Shown: one piece after another, positions 32,884 to 41,875 of the stretch
How the letters are laid out: each line of letters starts with the position of its first letter
Numbering within the stretch: the stretch's first letter is position 1
Origin: an uncultured Eubacteriales bacterium
Lineage (GTDB): Bacteria > Bacillota > Clostridia > Oscillospirales > Ruminococcaceae
Assembly (NCBI GenBank): GCA_900319075.1
Contig: ONMZ01000019.1
Span: 1-55,960 of the forward strand
Reading direction: 5' to 3'
Length of the DNA: 55,960 nt
Program-made: the position numbers and the translations under genes
Notes under the pieces: model-generated
What the model was told of the DNA's origin: nothing
The model's database searches: none
The model's input: only the letters and a program-made list of their open reading frames with translations

Positions 32884-35745
32884 ATGCTGTGTATGTACTG
32901 TATGAAGGATATGGAGCAGACTGCACAGGTGTGCCCCCATTGCGGAAACAGCAAAAGCTACAGTGTGCCTGCCCACAGACTTGCGCCGGGGACCATGCTT
33001 GCCCACAGATATATCGTGGGCGTGGCAAAGGGCGAAGGCGGCTTTGGGATAACCTATGCAGGCAAGGATACACGCCTTGACAGGATAGTTGCAATAAAAG
33101 AGTATTTCCCATCGGGACTTGTGAACAGAAATGCCACGGTCTCCCCCGTGGTGACAAAGACCACGGAGGAAAGCGGAGCAGAGGCCTTTGAAAGGGGCAG
33201 AGAAAGGTTTTTGAACGAAGCAAAGACCCTTGCAAAGTTTTCCGGAGAACTGGGCGTTGTGCATATCCTTGACTTTTTTGAGGAAAACGACACCGCATAT
33301 ATAGTTATGGAATATCTTGACGGAATGAGCCTTGGGGAGTACCTTAAAGCAAACGGCGTAATGACACCCCAGGACACCATAACCGTCTTGATGCCAATAA
33401 TGCTGTCTTTGAAAAAGATACATAAACAAGGACTTATCCACAGAGATATTAGCCCTTCCAATATAATGGTGCTTAAAAACACAGTCAAGCTAATAGATTT
33501 CGGTGCCGCAAGACACGCCACAGGCAGCGGCAACAAGAGCATTTCTCTTATGCTCAAACCCGGCTATGCTCCCGAGGAACAGTACCGAAGCAGGGGGGTA
33601 CAGGGCCCCTGGACGGATGTTTATGCCCTTTGTGCCACGATCTATAAGTGTATAACCGGCGTAACTCCCGAAGAGGCAAACGACAGGCTCCATTGTGATG
33701 AGTTAAAAACGCCTTCCCAGCTTGGAGTAAGGGTGGATCCTTCCTTTGAAGCAGCGCTTATGAAGGGTTTGAGCGTTTTGCAGCAGGACAGGTATCAGAC
33801 CGTGGACGAACTGCTGGAAGCACTTACAGGCTCGGCAATGTCTGAGGATCCCAAGACCCTTGTGGGTGCAGGCTCAGGGAAAAAACCGGCTGCCCCCGAG
33901 GAGGATAACCGCACCACTATGGTGTCCCGGCTTTCAAGCGAGGATAATGTTACACGCTTTGTACCCCGAGAGCAGGCAGTGCAGCAGCAGGCTTACAGAG
34001 CGCCTGTACAGCCGCCTTTGTTTAACCCCGAAGGAGCTGTCCCTTTTGCGGATCAGATCTTTACCCCGGGAAAGGAAACCTCCGAGCTGGATAAAAAGGT
34101 TGCGGACAGGATCAAAAAGCGCAGGAATAAAAAAGCGCTTATGGTGTTTTTTATCATAGTGCTGATAGTGGTGGCAGTGCTGGTCATAGCGGTGCTGGTG
34201 AAAAATTCCTCCGATAAAAAAGGAGGCTCCGACAGCAGCACGGGTCTGGCAACAGACGAGTTTGGAAATACCCCTGCGGGAGGAAGAGTAAGTATCGACC
34301 AGGAGTCAAGATATGTGAACTTCTATAAAACACCCGTTACCGTGGACAGCATAAAACAGGTCAAAAATAACTCCGCTGTACAAAGTATCTATATAAGTCA
34401 ATGTGAGCTCACCCAGGGAGCTGTCGACGAGATAGGGGAGCTGGGGGACAGGATAAAGACGCTGAGCATTGAAGAGAGCAAGGGTTTTGACGACCTTACC
34501 CCTGTTTCAAAGCTCACAAACCTTTACAGCCTTTCCATAAAAATGTGCGGGCTGAAAAACGACGACTTCAAGAAAATTGACACAAGCAAAATGCCCGGAC
34601 TTGGCTATGTTGACCTTACGGGAAACCCTGACCTTTCGGATATAAGCTTTTTAAAGGGCGCAGAAAAATCAATATATACCCTTGGCATATCCTATACTGC
34701 CGTAAGCGATCTTTCTCAGATCTCCGGCTTTGAAAAGCTCAGCAGGCTTACTGCGGAAAAGTGCAAGATATCGGATATATCTCCTCTTAAAGGTAAACGG
34801 ATAGGCTATCTGACCCTGACAGACAACGAAATAAAAGACCTGTCCCCACTCAGCGGCAATACGGTCATAAGCAACCTTGACCTTGCAAGCAACCAGGTGG
34901 AGAGCCTCGCCCCGCTGCAGGATTGCACCAATATGAAGGATCTAAATCTGAACCATAATAAGCTCAAAAGCCTTGCAGGGCTTGAAAAGCTCATAAGGCT
35001 TGAAAAGCTGGAATGTGCCGACAACCAGATCAGCGATTTGAGCGGCATAACCAACTGTACAGTGCTTTACTATGTGAACATAAGCCAGAACAAGATAAGC
35101 GATATAAGCCTTCTGAGCAAAAGCAGCGAAGCGCTGAAAAGCCTTTTTGCGGACGATAACCAGATAAGTGATCTTTCCAGCGTAAGCAAGGCAAAAGGGC
35201 TGAAAGCCATAAGCTTCAACAATAATAAGATATCCTCCCTTGATGCACTCAAGGACTGTACCAAGCTTTCTGCCATATCCGGCGACAATAATACCATACA
35301 GTCCCTGGAGCCGCTGAAGAATATGTCCGGGCTTTCCCTGGTAAGCTTTGCCCATAATAAGATAAGCGATATGTCACCGGTGGAAATAATACCTTCCACC
35401 AGGATGTATGTGCTTGATCTGAGCAATAATAATATCAGCACCCTCGCCCTTGCCTCGGGCAAGACCTATGAAAGTGTGCTGGTGTACAATAACCCCATAA
35501 ATTCCCTTGACAATGTGAAAGATATCAAGGGTCTGACCATTGCCATTTCGTATTTTGAGGGAATCAAGCTCAAGGAGCTGAAACAGGGGTATCTGAAACT
35601 TTCTATTGTCGATTGTCCCCTTGATAAACAGGTGGCTATCGAAAAAGAGGTGGGGAGATATTCCGTAAGCTTTGTCAGCGCAGAGGAAAAGGAAAAAGAA
35701 ACAAACGAGAAGAAACAAACCGTTTTCAAACAGGTAAATTCGTGA
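32884..35745 (+). CDS. Transmembrane Ser/Thr kinase with zinc ribbon and external LRR domain
   Basis: The 953-residue protein starts with a C-x-x-C...C-x-x-C zinc ribbon (residues 3-20). The kinase domain (about 43-310) is complete: glycine loop G-E-G-G-F-G, lysine 72 in A-I-K-E, H-R-D at 186, D-F-G at 205, and an A-P-E-E-Q-Y substrate loop. After a linker, residues about 417-440 form one membrane helix. From about 470 to 920 there are leucine-rich repeats of roughly 22 residues (L-x-x-L-x-x-x-x-N-x-I-x-D-L/I-S). So the repeats are outside and the kinase inside, a receptor-like layout. Bacterial receptors of this class more often carry PASTA domains. Confidence 0.9.
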   Translation: MLCMYCMKDMEQTAQVCPHCGNSKSYSVPAHRLAPGTMLAHRYIVGVAKGEGGFGITYAGKDTRLDRIVAIKEYFPSGLVNRNATVSPVVTKTTEESGAEAFERGRERFLNEAKTLAKFSGELGVVHILDFFEENDTAYIVMEYLDGMSLGEYLKANGVMTPQDTITVLMPIMLSLKKIHKQGLIHRDISPSNIMVLKNTVKLIDFGAARHATGSGNKSISLMLKPGYAPEEQYRSRGVQGPWTDVYALCATIYKCITGVTPEEANDRLHCDELKTPSQLGVRVDPSFEAALMKGLSVLQQDRYQTVDELLEALTGSAMSEDPKTLVGAGSGKKPAAPEEDNRTTMVSRLSSEDNVTRFVPREQAVQQQAYRAPVQPPLFNPEGAVPFADQIFTPGKETSELDKKVADRIKKRRNKKALMVFFIIVLIVVAVLVIAVLVKNSSDKKGGSDSSTGLATDEFGNTPAGGRVSIDQESRYVNFYKTPVTVDSIKQVKNNSAVQSIYISQCELTQGAVDEIGELGDRIKTLSIEESKGFDDLTPVSKLTNLYSLSIKMCGLKNDDFKKIDTSKMPGLGYVDLTGNPDLSDISFLKGAEKSIYTLGISYTAVSDLSQISGFEKLSRLTAEKCKISDISPLKGKRIGYLTLTDNEIKDLSPLSGNTVISNLDLASNQVESLAPLQDCTNMKDLNLNHNKLKSLAGLEKLIRLEKLECADNQISDLSGITNCTVLYYVNISQNKISDISLLSKSSEALKSLFADDNQISDLSSVSKAKGLKAISFNNNKISSLDALKDCTKLSAISGDNNTIQSLEPLKNMSGLSLVSFAHNKISDMSPVEIIPSTRMYVLDLSNNNISTLALASGKTYESVLVYNNPINSLDNVKDIKGLTIAISYFEGIKLKELKQGYLKLSIVDCPLDKQVAIEKEVGRYSVSFVSAEEKEKETNEKKQTVFKQVNS

Positions 35746-35774
35746 TAACGGCTGAAACAGGGGAGTTGTGAAAA

Positions 35775-37253
35775 ATGGCGAATACAGTCTATTACAGCGA
35801 AAGCTATAAAGGACCCCAGCTGCTTGTGGTGTGGCAGGGGACAATAAGAGCGCTGAGCCTTGGGGGAGAGATGACCCTTGGCAGGCGCACTCCCGAAAAT
35901 GTGGTGGATATACCGGTGGATGCAAGCTTTGTTTCACGCTCTCACGGAAAATTTATCTGTGACGAGCAAGGGTGCTTTTATGTGGACACCAAAAGCATGA
36001 ACGGTACATATTATAACGGCTGCGCTGTTTATCCGGATACCCCATACCGGCTGATGAACGGAGATGTGCTGCATATCTACAACGCAGAGCCTAAAAGCGG
36101 CAGCGATGTGGTAACGCTCATATTCATGTTTGACCACCCCCAGAGCTTTACCGCCCAGACCATAGCCCTTGACGGGCAGACGGCGGAAATAAATATCGGC
36201 AGGAGCTTTGACAAGGATATAACCGTAGGGTCCCAGGCAGTATCTGCCGACCACGCAGCGTTTTTCAGGGATATGTACGGATGGGCTGTGGCTGACCACG
36301 CAAGCGTCAACGGAGTTTTCCTTAATAACAGCAGGATAACCTCTCCCCTTTATATGAAGGTGGGTGACTGCGTAAGGATAGTTGATACAAACTTTGTCTT
36401 CCTTGGGGACAGGATAGTTTATCAAAGCTTTAAAAGCAGCGAGAATGCAGGCATCGGCACCACCCTTGAGGTGCATATCGCCCAAAGGACTGTCCGCAGC
36501 CTTTTCAGCGTCCATGCCCTTCTCAGAGATATAAATGTCACCTTCCACAGCGGAGAGATGATCCTTATCCTTGGAGGTTCCGGAGCGGGTAAAACTACCC
36601 TTGTCAACGCTATACTCGGCTATGAAAAAGCTGACGGCAAGATAACCTATAACGGTATCGACCTTTATACCGACGAGACCGGCTTGCAGCAGAAAATAAG
36701 CTTTGTGCCCCAGTCGGATCTTATGAGGGATTTTGACAGCGTTTATTATACCCTGCGAAATGCTGCGGATATGAAGCTGCCCGAAAATATGTCCGATGAG
36801 GAAATAGAAAAGAAAGTGATCGAGACACTGCGGCTGTTCAACCTTGACAAGGTGGAGGACAGCCTGGTGAAAAAGCTTTCCGGCGGTGAACGCAAAAGAC
36901 TGAGCGTCGCCATCGAGTATATCGCCGACCCGGAGGTGTTTTTCCTTGACGAGCCGGACAGCGGCATCGACGGACATTATACCATACAGCTAATGAGCAT
37001 ACTTCGCAAGATCGCCGACAGAGGAAAGATAATAGTTATAATCTCCCACAGCGCCAACCGTATTGCCGAAAACTTCGATAAGGTCCTTGTGCTGGCAAAA
37101 AGCAAACAGGACCAGTGCGGATATGTATCCTTCTTCGGGACTAAGGAGGACGCATACACCTTCTTTGATACCGACAATCTTGAGGATATAGTAGGCAGGG
37201 TAAATGACCAGCCGGATCATTTTATCCAGAAATTCAACAGCCTTTACAGGTAA
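35775..37253 (+). CDS. Double FHA-domain ABC transporter ATPase
   Basis: AGGGGAG precedes the ATG. Two FHA domains occupy about residues 20-110 (G-R-R...S-R-S-H-G-K...S-M-N-G-T) and 125-210 (I-G-R...S-A-D-H-A...S-V-N-G-V). The ATPase follows with Walker A G-G-S-G-A-G-K-T at about 267, signature L-S-G-G-E at 368 and Walker B F-F-L-D-E-P at 389, of the ABCG-like type. FHA domains bind phosphothreonine, so this ATPase is probably controlled by the upstream kinase and phosphatase. It pairs with the permease encoded 12 bases downstream. Confidence 0.9.
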   Translation: MANTVYYSESYKGPQLLVVWQGTIRALSLGGEMTLGRRTPENVVDIPVDASFVSRSHGKFICDEQGCFYVDTKSMNGTYYNGCAVYPDTPYRLMNGDVLHIYNAEPKSGSDVVTLIFMFDHPQSFTAQTIALDGQTAEINIGRSFDKDITVGSQAVSADHAAFFRDMYGWAVADHASVNGVFLNNSRITSPLYMKVGDCVRIVDTNFVFLGDRIVYQSFKSSENAGIGTTLEVHIAQRTVRSLFSVHALLRDINVTFHSGEMILILGGSGAGKTTLVNAILGYEKADGKITYNGIDLYTDETGLQQKISFVPQSDLMRDFDSVYYTLRNAADMKLPENMSDEEIEKKVIETLRLFNLDKVEDSLVKKLSGGERKRLSVAIEYIADPEVFFLDEPDSGIDGHYTIQLMSILRKIADRGKIIVIISHSANRIAENFDKVLVLAKSKQDQCGYVSFFGTKEDAYTFFDTDNLEDIVGRVNDQPDHFIQKFNSLYR

Positions 37254-37265
37254 AGGAGAAAAGAT

Positions 37266-38063
37266 ATGAAGTCATCAAGGGGAGAACAGATAAAAGTATA
37301 CTTCGGCAAATGCTGGAGAATATTCAAAAACGAAAACGGCTGGAAGGTCTTTATAAGCTCCGGGATAATCACCTTTCTCATAAGCCTTGTTACCGGAGCG
37401 GATATGTTCAAAGGCTACCGTGCCACACGAAACGGCGCCTTTGCCCTGGTGTGCGCCTGTATCTGGATAGGCATTTTCAACTCTATCCAGTCGGTGTGCA
37501 AGGAAAGAGACATAATCAAGCGTGAGCACCGCTCGGGTATGAGCATTTTCTCTTATGTGAACGCCCACGCACTTTTTGAGCTTATCCAGTGCTTCCTTGA
37601 AGCGGTGATAGTAACGGTGATGACCCTTATCTTCAACAGCGATACCATCCCCTCTGCCGGGGCGATAATGCCTGTGGCATTGGAGCTTACCGTTTCATTT
37701 TTCGTTATAATCTTCAGCTCCGATATGCTGGGGCTTATGATATCCTGTATAGTAAAAACACCCCAGACAGCCATGACGGTAATGCCCTTTGTGCTTATCC
37801 TTCAGCTGATAATGTCCGGCATGATATTTGAGCTAAAGGGATTTACCGACAAGCTCTCCAACCTTATGATCTCAAAGTGGGGACTCAACTCCATATGTAT
37901 AAGCGCAAACGTCAACGCAATGGCAGGTGCGCCCGGGGACGAAAGCTATAAATTTGAAGCTTTGAACCTGCTGAAAATGTGGGGATTGCCAATGCTTTTT
38001 GCACTGGTCTATATCCTTGTGGGAATAATGTTCTTGTCCCTGGTCGACAGAGATAAGCGCTAA
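37266..38063 (+). CDS. ABC-2 type transporter permease
   Basis: AAAGGAG precedes the ATG. The 265-residue protein has about six hydrophobic segments (near 28-45, 60-78, 105-125, 138-165, 175-195 and 238-262) and an E-R-D-I-I-K-R-E-H-R-S-G-M amphipathic helix after the second one, typical of ABC-2/ABCG permeases. With the FHA-ATPase it should form an exporter of unknown cargo. Last gene of the kinase operon. Confidence 0.85.
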   Translation: MKSSRGEQIKVYFGKCWRIFKNENGWKVFISSGIITFLISLVTGADMFKGYRATRNGAFALVCACIWIGIFNSIQSVCKERDIIKREHRSGMSIFSYVNAHALFELIQCFLEAVIVTVMTLIFNSDTIPSAGAIMPVALELTVSFFVIIFSSDMLGLMISCIVKTPQTAMTVMPFVLILQLIMSGMIFELKGFTDKLSNLMISKWGLNSICISANVNAMAGAPGDESYKFEALNLLKMWGLPMLFALVYILVGIMFLSLVDRDKR

Positions 38064-38069
38064 AATGTA

Positions 38070-38127
38070 ACAGGTTAAAAACAGACGGTGACAGGTGATT
38101 GATTTTTGTAAAAAGATAATGTATAAT
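38070..38127 (+). promoter_or_regulatory. Promoter with 21-base-phased ACAGGT repeats
   Basis: TTGATT (38,099-38,104) and TATAAT (38,122-38,127) are 17 bases apart. Just upstream ACAGGT occurs at 38,070 and 38,091, exactly 21 bases apart. The first lies in TAACAGGTTAAAAA, which recurs unchanged at 43,502 in front of the LytTR gene. The second extends to ACAGGTGATT, also shared. Confidence 0.65.
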
Positions 38128-38159
38128 GTAACCAGGCAAGAGAAGGGAGATGGAGCACT

Positions 38160-38849
38160 ATGGCATATAAACGTTATAAGATGAAGAAAAATCCCACTTT
38201 TTTTGACGCAGCCGTGCTTGCGGTGTTCATCCTTTGTCTTGTGTTCGTTGCAGGATACTTCTTACAGCGCTTTATCCACAGCGGTACACGCAACTCTATA
38301 AAAGGGCTGAAAGCCCCCGTGCAGCACGAAGTCGATGGTGGCACGGTGCATATGGATAAGGGAGGGTATGATATAACCATAACCTTCAAGTGCTCCTACG
38401 ATATTGATGCGCTGGTGGTGCATACCAAGGATTACCGTGGCGATTCAAATATGGCTGATGCCATATCCCCGGTGGATCTGGGTCTTGCCTGGGGAAAGGT
38501 CGCCGAGCTGAATGAAACGGTGGATTTTAACTGGGATCAGGCCAGCAGGCGGTGCTATTGCGAGGTAAACAGCCAGGAGGATATGTACCTTGTCGGGGGC
38601 GAGGATTTTCTGAACCAGAGCTTTTCAAACAACCATATCATCCCCGCTGAGGAGAACGTGAAAAGAGATGTCCAGCGTATACGCCGAGGGGATCATGTCC
38701 GGCTGAGGGGATATCTTGTAAATGTGGACGGGGTGGAAAAGAAATCCGGCCAGGGCGGATATTATTGGTATAGCAGTACCACAAGGGAAGATTCCGGCGA
38801 CGGTGCCTGCGAGATCATTTATGTTACAAATGTGGACTGGATAGACTAA
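38160..38849 (+). CDS. Membrane-anchored conserved protein, OB-fold-like C-terminus
   Basis: AAGGGAGATGGAG lies before the ATG. One membrane helix spans about residues 15-35. The external part ends in a conserved-looking region, N-N-H-I-I-P-A-E, G-D-H-V-R-L-R-G-Y-L-V, and S-S-T-T-R-E-D-S-G-D-G-A-C-E. A similar pattern exists in proteobacterial conserved proteins of unknown role, as I recall. It may be controlled by the LytTR regulator encoded 5 kb away, judged by shared promoter repeats. Function unknown. Confidence 0.7.
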   Translation: MAYKRYKMKKNPTFFDAAVLAVFILCLVFVAGYFLQRFIHSGTRNSIKGLKAPVQHEVDGGTVHMDKGGYDITITFKCSYDIDALVVHTKDYRGDSNMADAISPVDLGLAWGKVAELNETVDFNWDQASRRCYCEVNSQEDMYLVGGEDFLNQSFSNNHIIPAEENVKRDVQRIRRGDHVRLRGYLVNVDGVEKKSGQGGYYWYSSTTREDSGDGACEIIYVTNVDWID

Positions 38850-38883
38850 GGGCAAAAAATAATAGGAGAAAGTGTATATCTGC

Positions 38884-38913
38884 TTGACTTTTGATCGCCG
38901 GATGTGATATACT
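38884..38913 (+). promoter_or_regulatory. Promoter of the STAS gene
   Basis: TTGACT (38,884-38,889) and TATACT (38,908-38,913) are 18 bases apart. Confidence 0.75.
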
Positions 38914-38952
38914 GAAAAAGAAAACAAGTGAATGTCAGAAAGGAGATTTGTT

Positions 38953-39249
38953 ATGACTATCAATAAAGAAGCAAAAGGAAGCAAACTTACAATGGCTATC
39001 GAGGGAAGGGTGGATACTACCACCGCTCCGGAGCTGGACAATCAGCTGAAGGAATCCATTGAGGGAGTGACCGATCTGATACTTGACTTTACAAAGGTCG
39101 AGTATGTATCATCTGCCGGACTCAGAGTGCTGCTGTCTGCACAAAAGACCATGAATAAGCAGGGTCAGATGAAACTTATCGGCGTCAGCGACGATATAAA
39201 AGAGATATTTGACATAACGGGATTTTCCGAGATACTTTCCTTTGAATGA
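38953..39249 (+). CDS. STAS-domain anti-sigma factor antagonist
   Basis: ATG 38,953 is preferred, 7 bases after AAAGGAG. The 98-residue protein is a single STAS domain: G-R-V-D-T-T-T-A-P-E-L near residue 18 and the phospho-switch region Y-V-S-S-A-G-L-R-V-L near 51-60, with the serine that partner kinases phosphorylate. It is followed by an RsbW-like kinase gene, the classical antagonist/anti-sigma pair. No sigma factor is encoded next to them, so the target may be a distant sigma factor or another output. Confidence 0.9.
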   Translation: MTINKEAKGSKLTMAIEGRVDTTTAPELDNQLKESIEGVTDLILDFTKVEYVSSAGLRVLLSAQKTMNKQGQMKLIGVSDDIKEIFDITGFSEILSFE

Positions 39250-39277
39250 TCCCTGTGCAGAACATAAAGGAGAAAAA

Positions 39278-39688
39278 ATGAAGGAAATAGATATTACTGC
39301 AGTTGTGGAGAATTTGCAGACTGTCCTTGACTTTGTCGATGAACAGTTGGAAGCGAAAGATTGTCCCCTAAAAATAAAGATGCAGATAGACATGGCAGTT
39401 GAGGAGATATTTGTGAATATTTCCAACTATGCATACTTTCCCGACGTGGGTCCGGCAACGGTAAGGGTCAGCATCTCTGACCAGCCGCCCATGGTAGATA
39501 TAACGTTTATTGATAACGGTGTGCCTTACGATCCACTTAAAAGAGCGGATCCGGACGTTTCTCTCCCTGCGGAACAAAGGGGGATAGGCGGACTGGGGAT
39601 ATTTATTGTTAAAAAGAGCATGGATGACGTTAAGTACGAGTACCGTGACGGACATAATATCCTTACGCTGAAAAAAGGCCTTGAATGA
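39278..39688 (+). CDS. RsbW-like anti-sigma factor / histidine-kinase-fold ATPase
   Basis: ATG 39,278 follows AAAGGAG. The 136-residue protein is a GHKL ATPase: N-box V-E-E-I-F-V-N-I-S-N-Y-A, G1-box I-D-N-G-V-P-Y-D-P, and G2-box G-I-G-G-L-G-I-F-I-V-K-K. Members bind and inhibit sigma factors and phosphorylate their STAS antagonist. It lies 28 bases after the STAS gene and is surely co-transcribed. Confidence 0.9.
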   Translation: MKEIDITAVVENLQTVLDFVDEQLEAKDCPLKIKMQIDMAVEEIFVNISNYAYFPDVGPATVRVSISDQPPMVDITFIDNGVPYDPLKRADPDVSLPAEQRGIGGLGIFIVKKSMDDVKYEYRDGHNILTLKKGLE

Positions 39689-39751
39689 AAATAATTCTTT
39701 TGAAAGCAGGACGGGAGACCGCCTCTGCTTTCTTATTTAGGAGGAAGTAAA

Positions 39752-40450
39752 GTGGCATTTACAGTTAAGACCCTTGAGTTTCTTGACGAAAACTATGTAC
39801 GCAATGACAGACAGTGGTTCAAGGATAATAAAAAAAGATATGACAGCGATGTCATATCTCCCTTTGTTCAGCTGCTTGAAAGGCTTGCCCCCGTTATGGA
39901 AAAAATGGACAGCGAGCTTGTCTGCTCTCCCAGGTGTATTGCAAGGCTGTATCGTGACGCAAGACGTATAAAAGGCGGTGCCATCTTCAAAGATACCCTG
40001 TGGTGTTCGGTGAAAAAGAAAAAGACAAGCGCTTATGATTGCGTTGCGGAGTTTTATTTTTATGTGTCCACACGGGGCTTTGGGTATGGGTGCGGTTATT
40101 ATATCACCCCCACCGATGTTATGCAGCAGCTGAGAAGTGCCGCCATAAACGGCGATAAGCTTTTCAAAAACGCAAAAAGAGCCTTTGAAAAACAGAACAG
40201 ATTTTACCTTTCAGGGGAAATGTATAAGAAAAACCATTTTCCCGACCAGAAGGCTGATATCCTTGATTGGATAAACAGACGCAGTATCTGTCTTTGCTAT
40301 GACAGCTGTGACGCACAAGAGCTGTTTGACCCGGGACTGTATGACCGTGTGGCACAGGATTTTGAAAGCATTGCCCCTGTCTATAAGCTTTTCAGCCAAA
40401 TGGAAAAACGTGCCCATGAACAGACCCAAAAACCTCATAACGTAAAATAA
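39752..40450 (+). CDS. DUF2461 family protein
   Basis: Start is GTG, behind AGGAGGAAG. The 232-residue product has the DUF2461 pattern: F-L-x-x-N-x-x-R-N-D-R-Q-W-F-K-D-N-K-x-x-Y near the start, a R-I-K-G-G-A-I-F-K-D-like middle and a G-F-G-Y-G-C-G-Y-Y segment. The biochemical role of this family is unknown. It is soluble and probably cotranscribed with the two genes before it. Confidence 0.75.
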   Translation: MAFTVKTLEFLDENYVRNDRQWFKDNKKRYDSDVISPFVQLLERLAPVMEKMDSELVCSPRCIARLYRDARRIKGGAIFKDTLWCSVKKKKTSAYDCVAEFYFYVSTRGFGYGCGYYITPTDVMQQLRSAAINGDKLFKNAKRAFEKQNRFYLSGEMYKKNHFPDQKADILDWINRRSICLCYDSCDAQELFDPGLYDRVAQDFESIAPVYKLFSQMEKRAHEQTQKPHNVK

Positions 40451-40480
40451 GCCAAGGGGATTTTTGTGAAAAAACACAAC

Positions 40481-40566
40481 ATGACATAAGCGCCCCCATG
40501 TGGTATAATAATATTATATAAAAGTTATCCCCCAAAAGCAGCAGACTGAAACTGCGCTTGTGGGGG
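40481..40566 (+). promoter_or_regulatory. Promoter and leader hairpin of the Veg-like gene
   Basis: ATGACA (40,481-40,486) and TATAAT (40,504-40,509) are 17 bases apart. The leader forms a long hairpin: CCCCCAAAAGCAG (from 40,529) with CTGC-G-CTTGTGGGGG (to 40,566). It lies 60 bases before the start, so it could stabilise the RNA or control translation. Confidence 0.55.
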
Positions 40567-40625
40567 TGTGTTTTAAGTGTGATCGCATAAGACCTTGTGC
40601 GGTGCCGTTTTTGAGGAGGCGTAAA

Positions 40626-40877
40626 ATGAATCCCCTTGAGACCATAAGAGAAAAAATGAAACGATTAAAGGACAAAGACCCGAATATCCATGTGAACGTG
40701 ACCATCAGCCGTCCGAAGATCAGGCTGGATAACACGCCTGCACAGATACTTGATAGTTATCCCAATGTGTTCAGATTAAGGGATATCGCACAGGATAAGC
40801 TTTATACGGTAAAATACTCCGATATCCTTACCGGACAGGTGGAAATAATCGAGCTGTCGGGTACAAAAGGAGCGTAA
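40626..40877 (+). CDS. Veg-like (DUF1021) small protein
   Basis: GAGGAGG precedes ATG 40,626. The 83-residue product has the Veg pattern: an N-terminal helix, an N-V-T-I-S-R-P-K-I-R-L strand, Y-P-N-V-F-R-L, and Y-S-D-I-L-T-G-Q-V-E-I. In Bacillus, Veg is abundant and affects biofilm and sporulation timing; its mechanism is unclear. The match is by eye. Confidence 0.7.
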   Translation: MNPLETIREKMKRLKDKDPNIHVNVTISRPKIRLDNTPAQILDSYPNVFRLRDIAQDKLYTVKYSDILTGQVEIIELSGTKGA

Positions 40878-40923
40878 AGAATAACCGTATGCAAAACAAA
40901 ACCTATTATCCCAGCCCCCGGGG

Positions 40924-41730
40924 TCATTCACTCTTTGGGGGCTCGTTTTGCTGCTGGACCGGCTGCTGCTGAGGCTGCTGCTGAGGCACTGCGGCAGGGC
41001 TTGTAAATTCTCCCTGACGTGGCGCTGGGTAAGGCTGCTGGAACCCTGCCTGCGGAGCATATTGCTGCGGATTTGTAAATGGACCGTTCTGGTATCCGTA
41101 TGGCTGCTGCGGATACTGAGGATATTGCGGATACTGCTGCGGCTGCTGCGGATAAGGTTGCTGAAATTGCGGCTGTGGATACTGTGGATACTGCGGGTAT
41201 TGCGGCTGCTGCGGATACTGTCCCGGCATAGGCATTCCCCCCGGCATCTGGTTGTAACCGCCGTAAGGGCTTGGACCCCAGCTGTTAACAACAACCTTGT
41301 TGCCGTTCTGAACGCTGCCTACGATAACTATAATAAACATAACAACGTCTACAATTGACAATATAAGCAGTATTATCAACACCGCAGAAATTGATTTTGC
41401 AGAGCTTGTGGCAGAGATCATTATCAGCATCCAGATAGCGCTGAAAATAAGGGCGATAATGGCGTTTGCCATTGCCACTCCGGCTTTTTGCGGTTTTTCT
41501 GCCTTGCTCACAGCGTATCCTCCTGCAATAACTTTGTAGATATTCAGGATAATAATGAATGCCATGACCCCGTAGACAGAAGAGCTATCCAGACCTGTCT
41601 TATTGAAGATAAAGCTTGAAGATGTGTTTGACAGCTGTATCAGCGCATAGATAAACAACCCGGCAGCCAGACCTGCACTTATGCAGGCTGTAAATCCTGC
41701 AACTTTCATTTTGTTACTACCCTTTGGCAT
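40924..41730 (-). CDS. Four-helix membrane protein with Tyr-Pro-Gln repeat tail
   Basis: Residues 1-140 contain four hydrophobic segments (about 10-32, 52-72, 85-106 and 115-138). The rest, about 125 residues, is a Pro/Gln/Tyr-rich tail with many Y-P-Q-Q-P and Y-P-Q units. Such tails are disordered and may self-associate or bind other proteins. I do not recognise a function. Its GGGGG ribosome site and promoter lie directly upstream. Confidence 0.75.
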   Translation of the reverse strand: MPKGSNKMKVAGFTACISAGLAAGLFIYALIQLSNTSSSFIFNKTGLDSSSVYGVMAFIIILNIYKVIAGGYAVSKAEKPQKAGVAMANAIIALIFSAIWMLIMISATSSAKSISAVLIILLILSIVDVVMFIIVIVGSVQNGNKVVVNSWGPSPYGGYNQMPGGMPMPGQYPQQPQYPQYPQYPQPQFQQPYPQQPQQYPQYPQYPQQPYGYQNGPFTNPQQYAPQAGFQQPYPAPRQGEFTSPAAVPQQQPQQQPVQQQNEPPKSE

Positions 41731-41760
41731 AATGCCTACCCCCTTTTTTTTATTACTGAC

Positions 41761-41789
41761 ATTATACTACATAAATTTCCCTTTGTAAA
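41761..41789 (-). promoter_or_regulatory. Promoter of the YPQ-repeat membrane protein
   Basis: On the minus strand TTTACA (41,784-41,789) and TATAAT (41,761-41,766) are 17 bases apart. Confidence 0.8.
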
Positions 41790-41793
41790 GCAC

Positions 41794-41826
41794 AAAAAAT
41801 CCGGCACTCAATGGCCGGATTTTTTG
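41794..41826 (-). terminator. Terminator of the LytTR operon
   Basis: AAAAAATCCGGC pairs with GCCGGATTTTTT. It is symmetrical and works on both strands; on the minus strand it ends the LiaF-like transcript. Confidence 0.85.
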
Positions 41827-41875
41827 CTCTCCCACATAATTGATCTGCTTTGTTCAGTTTTCCGCTGTGTGAGTA

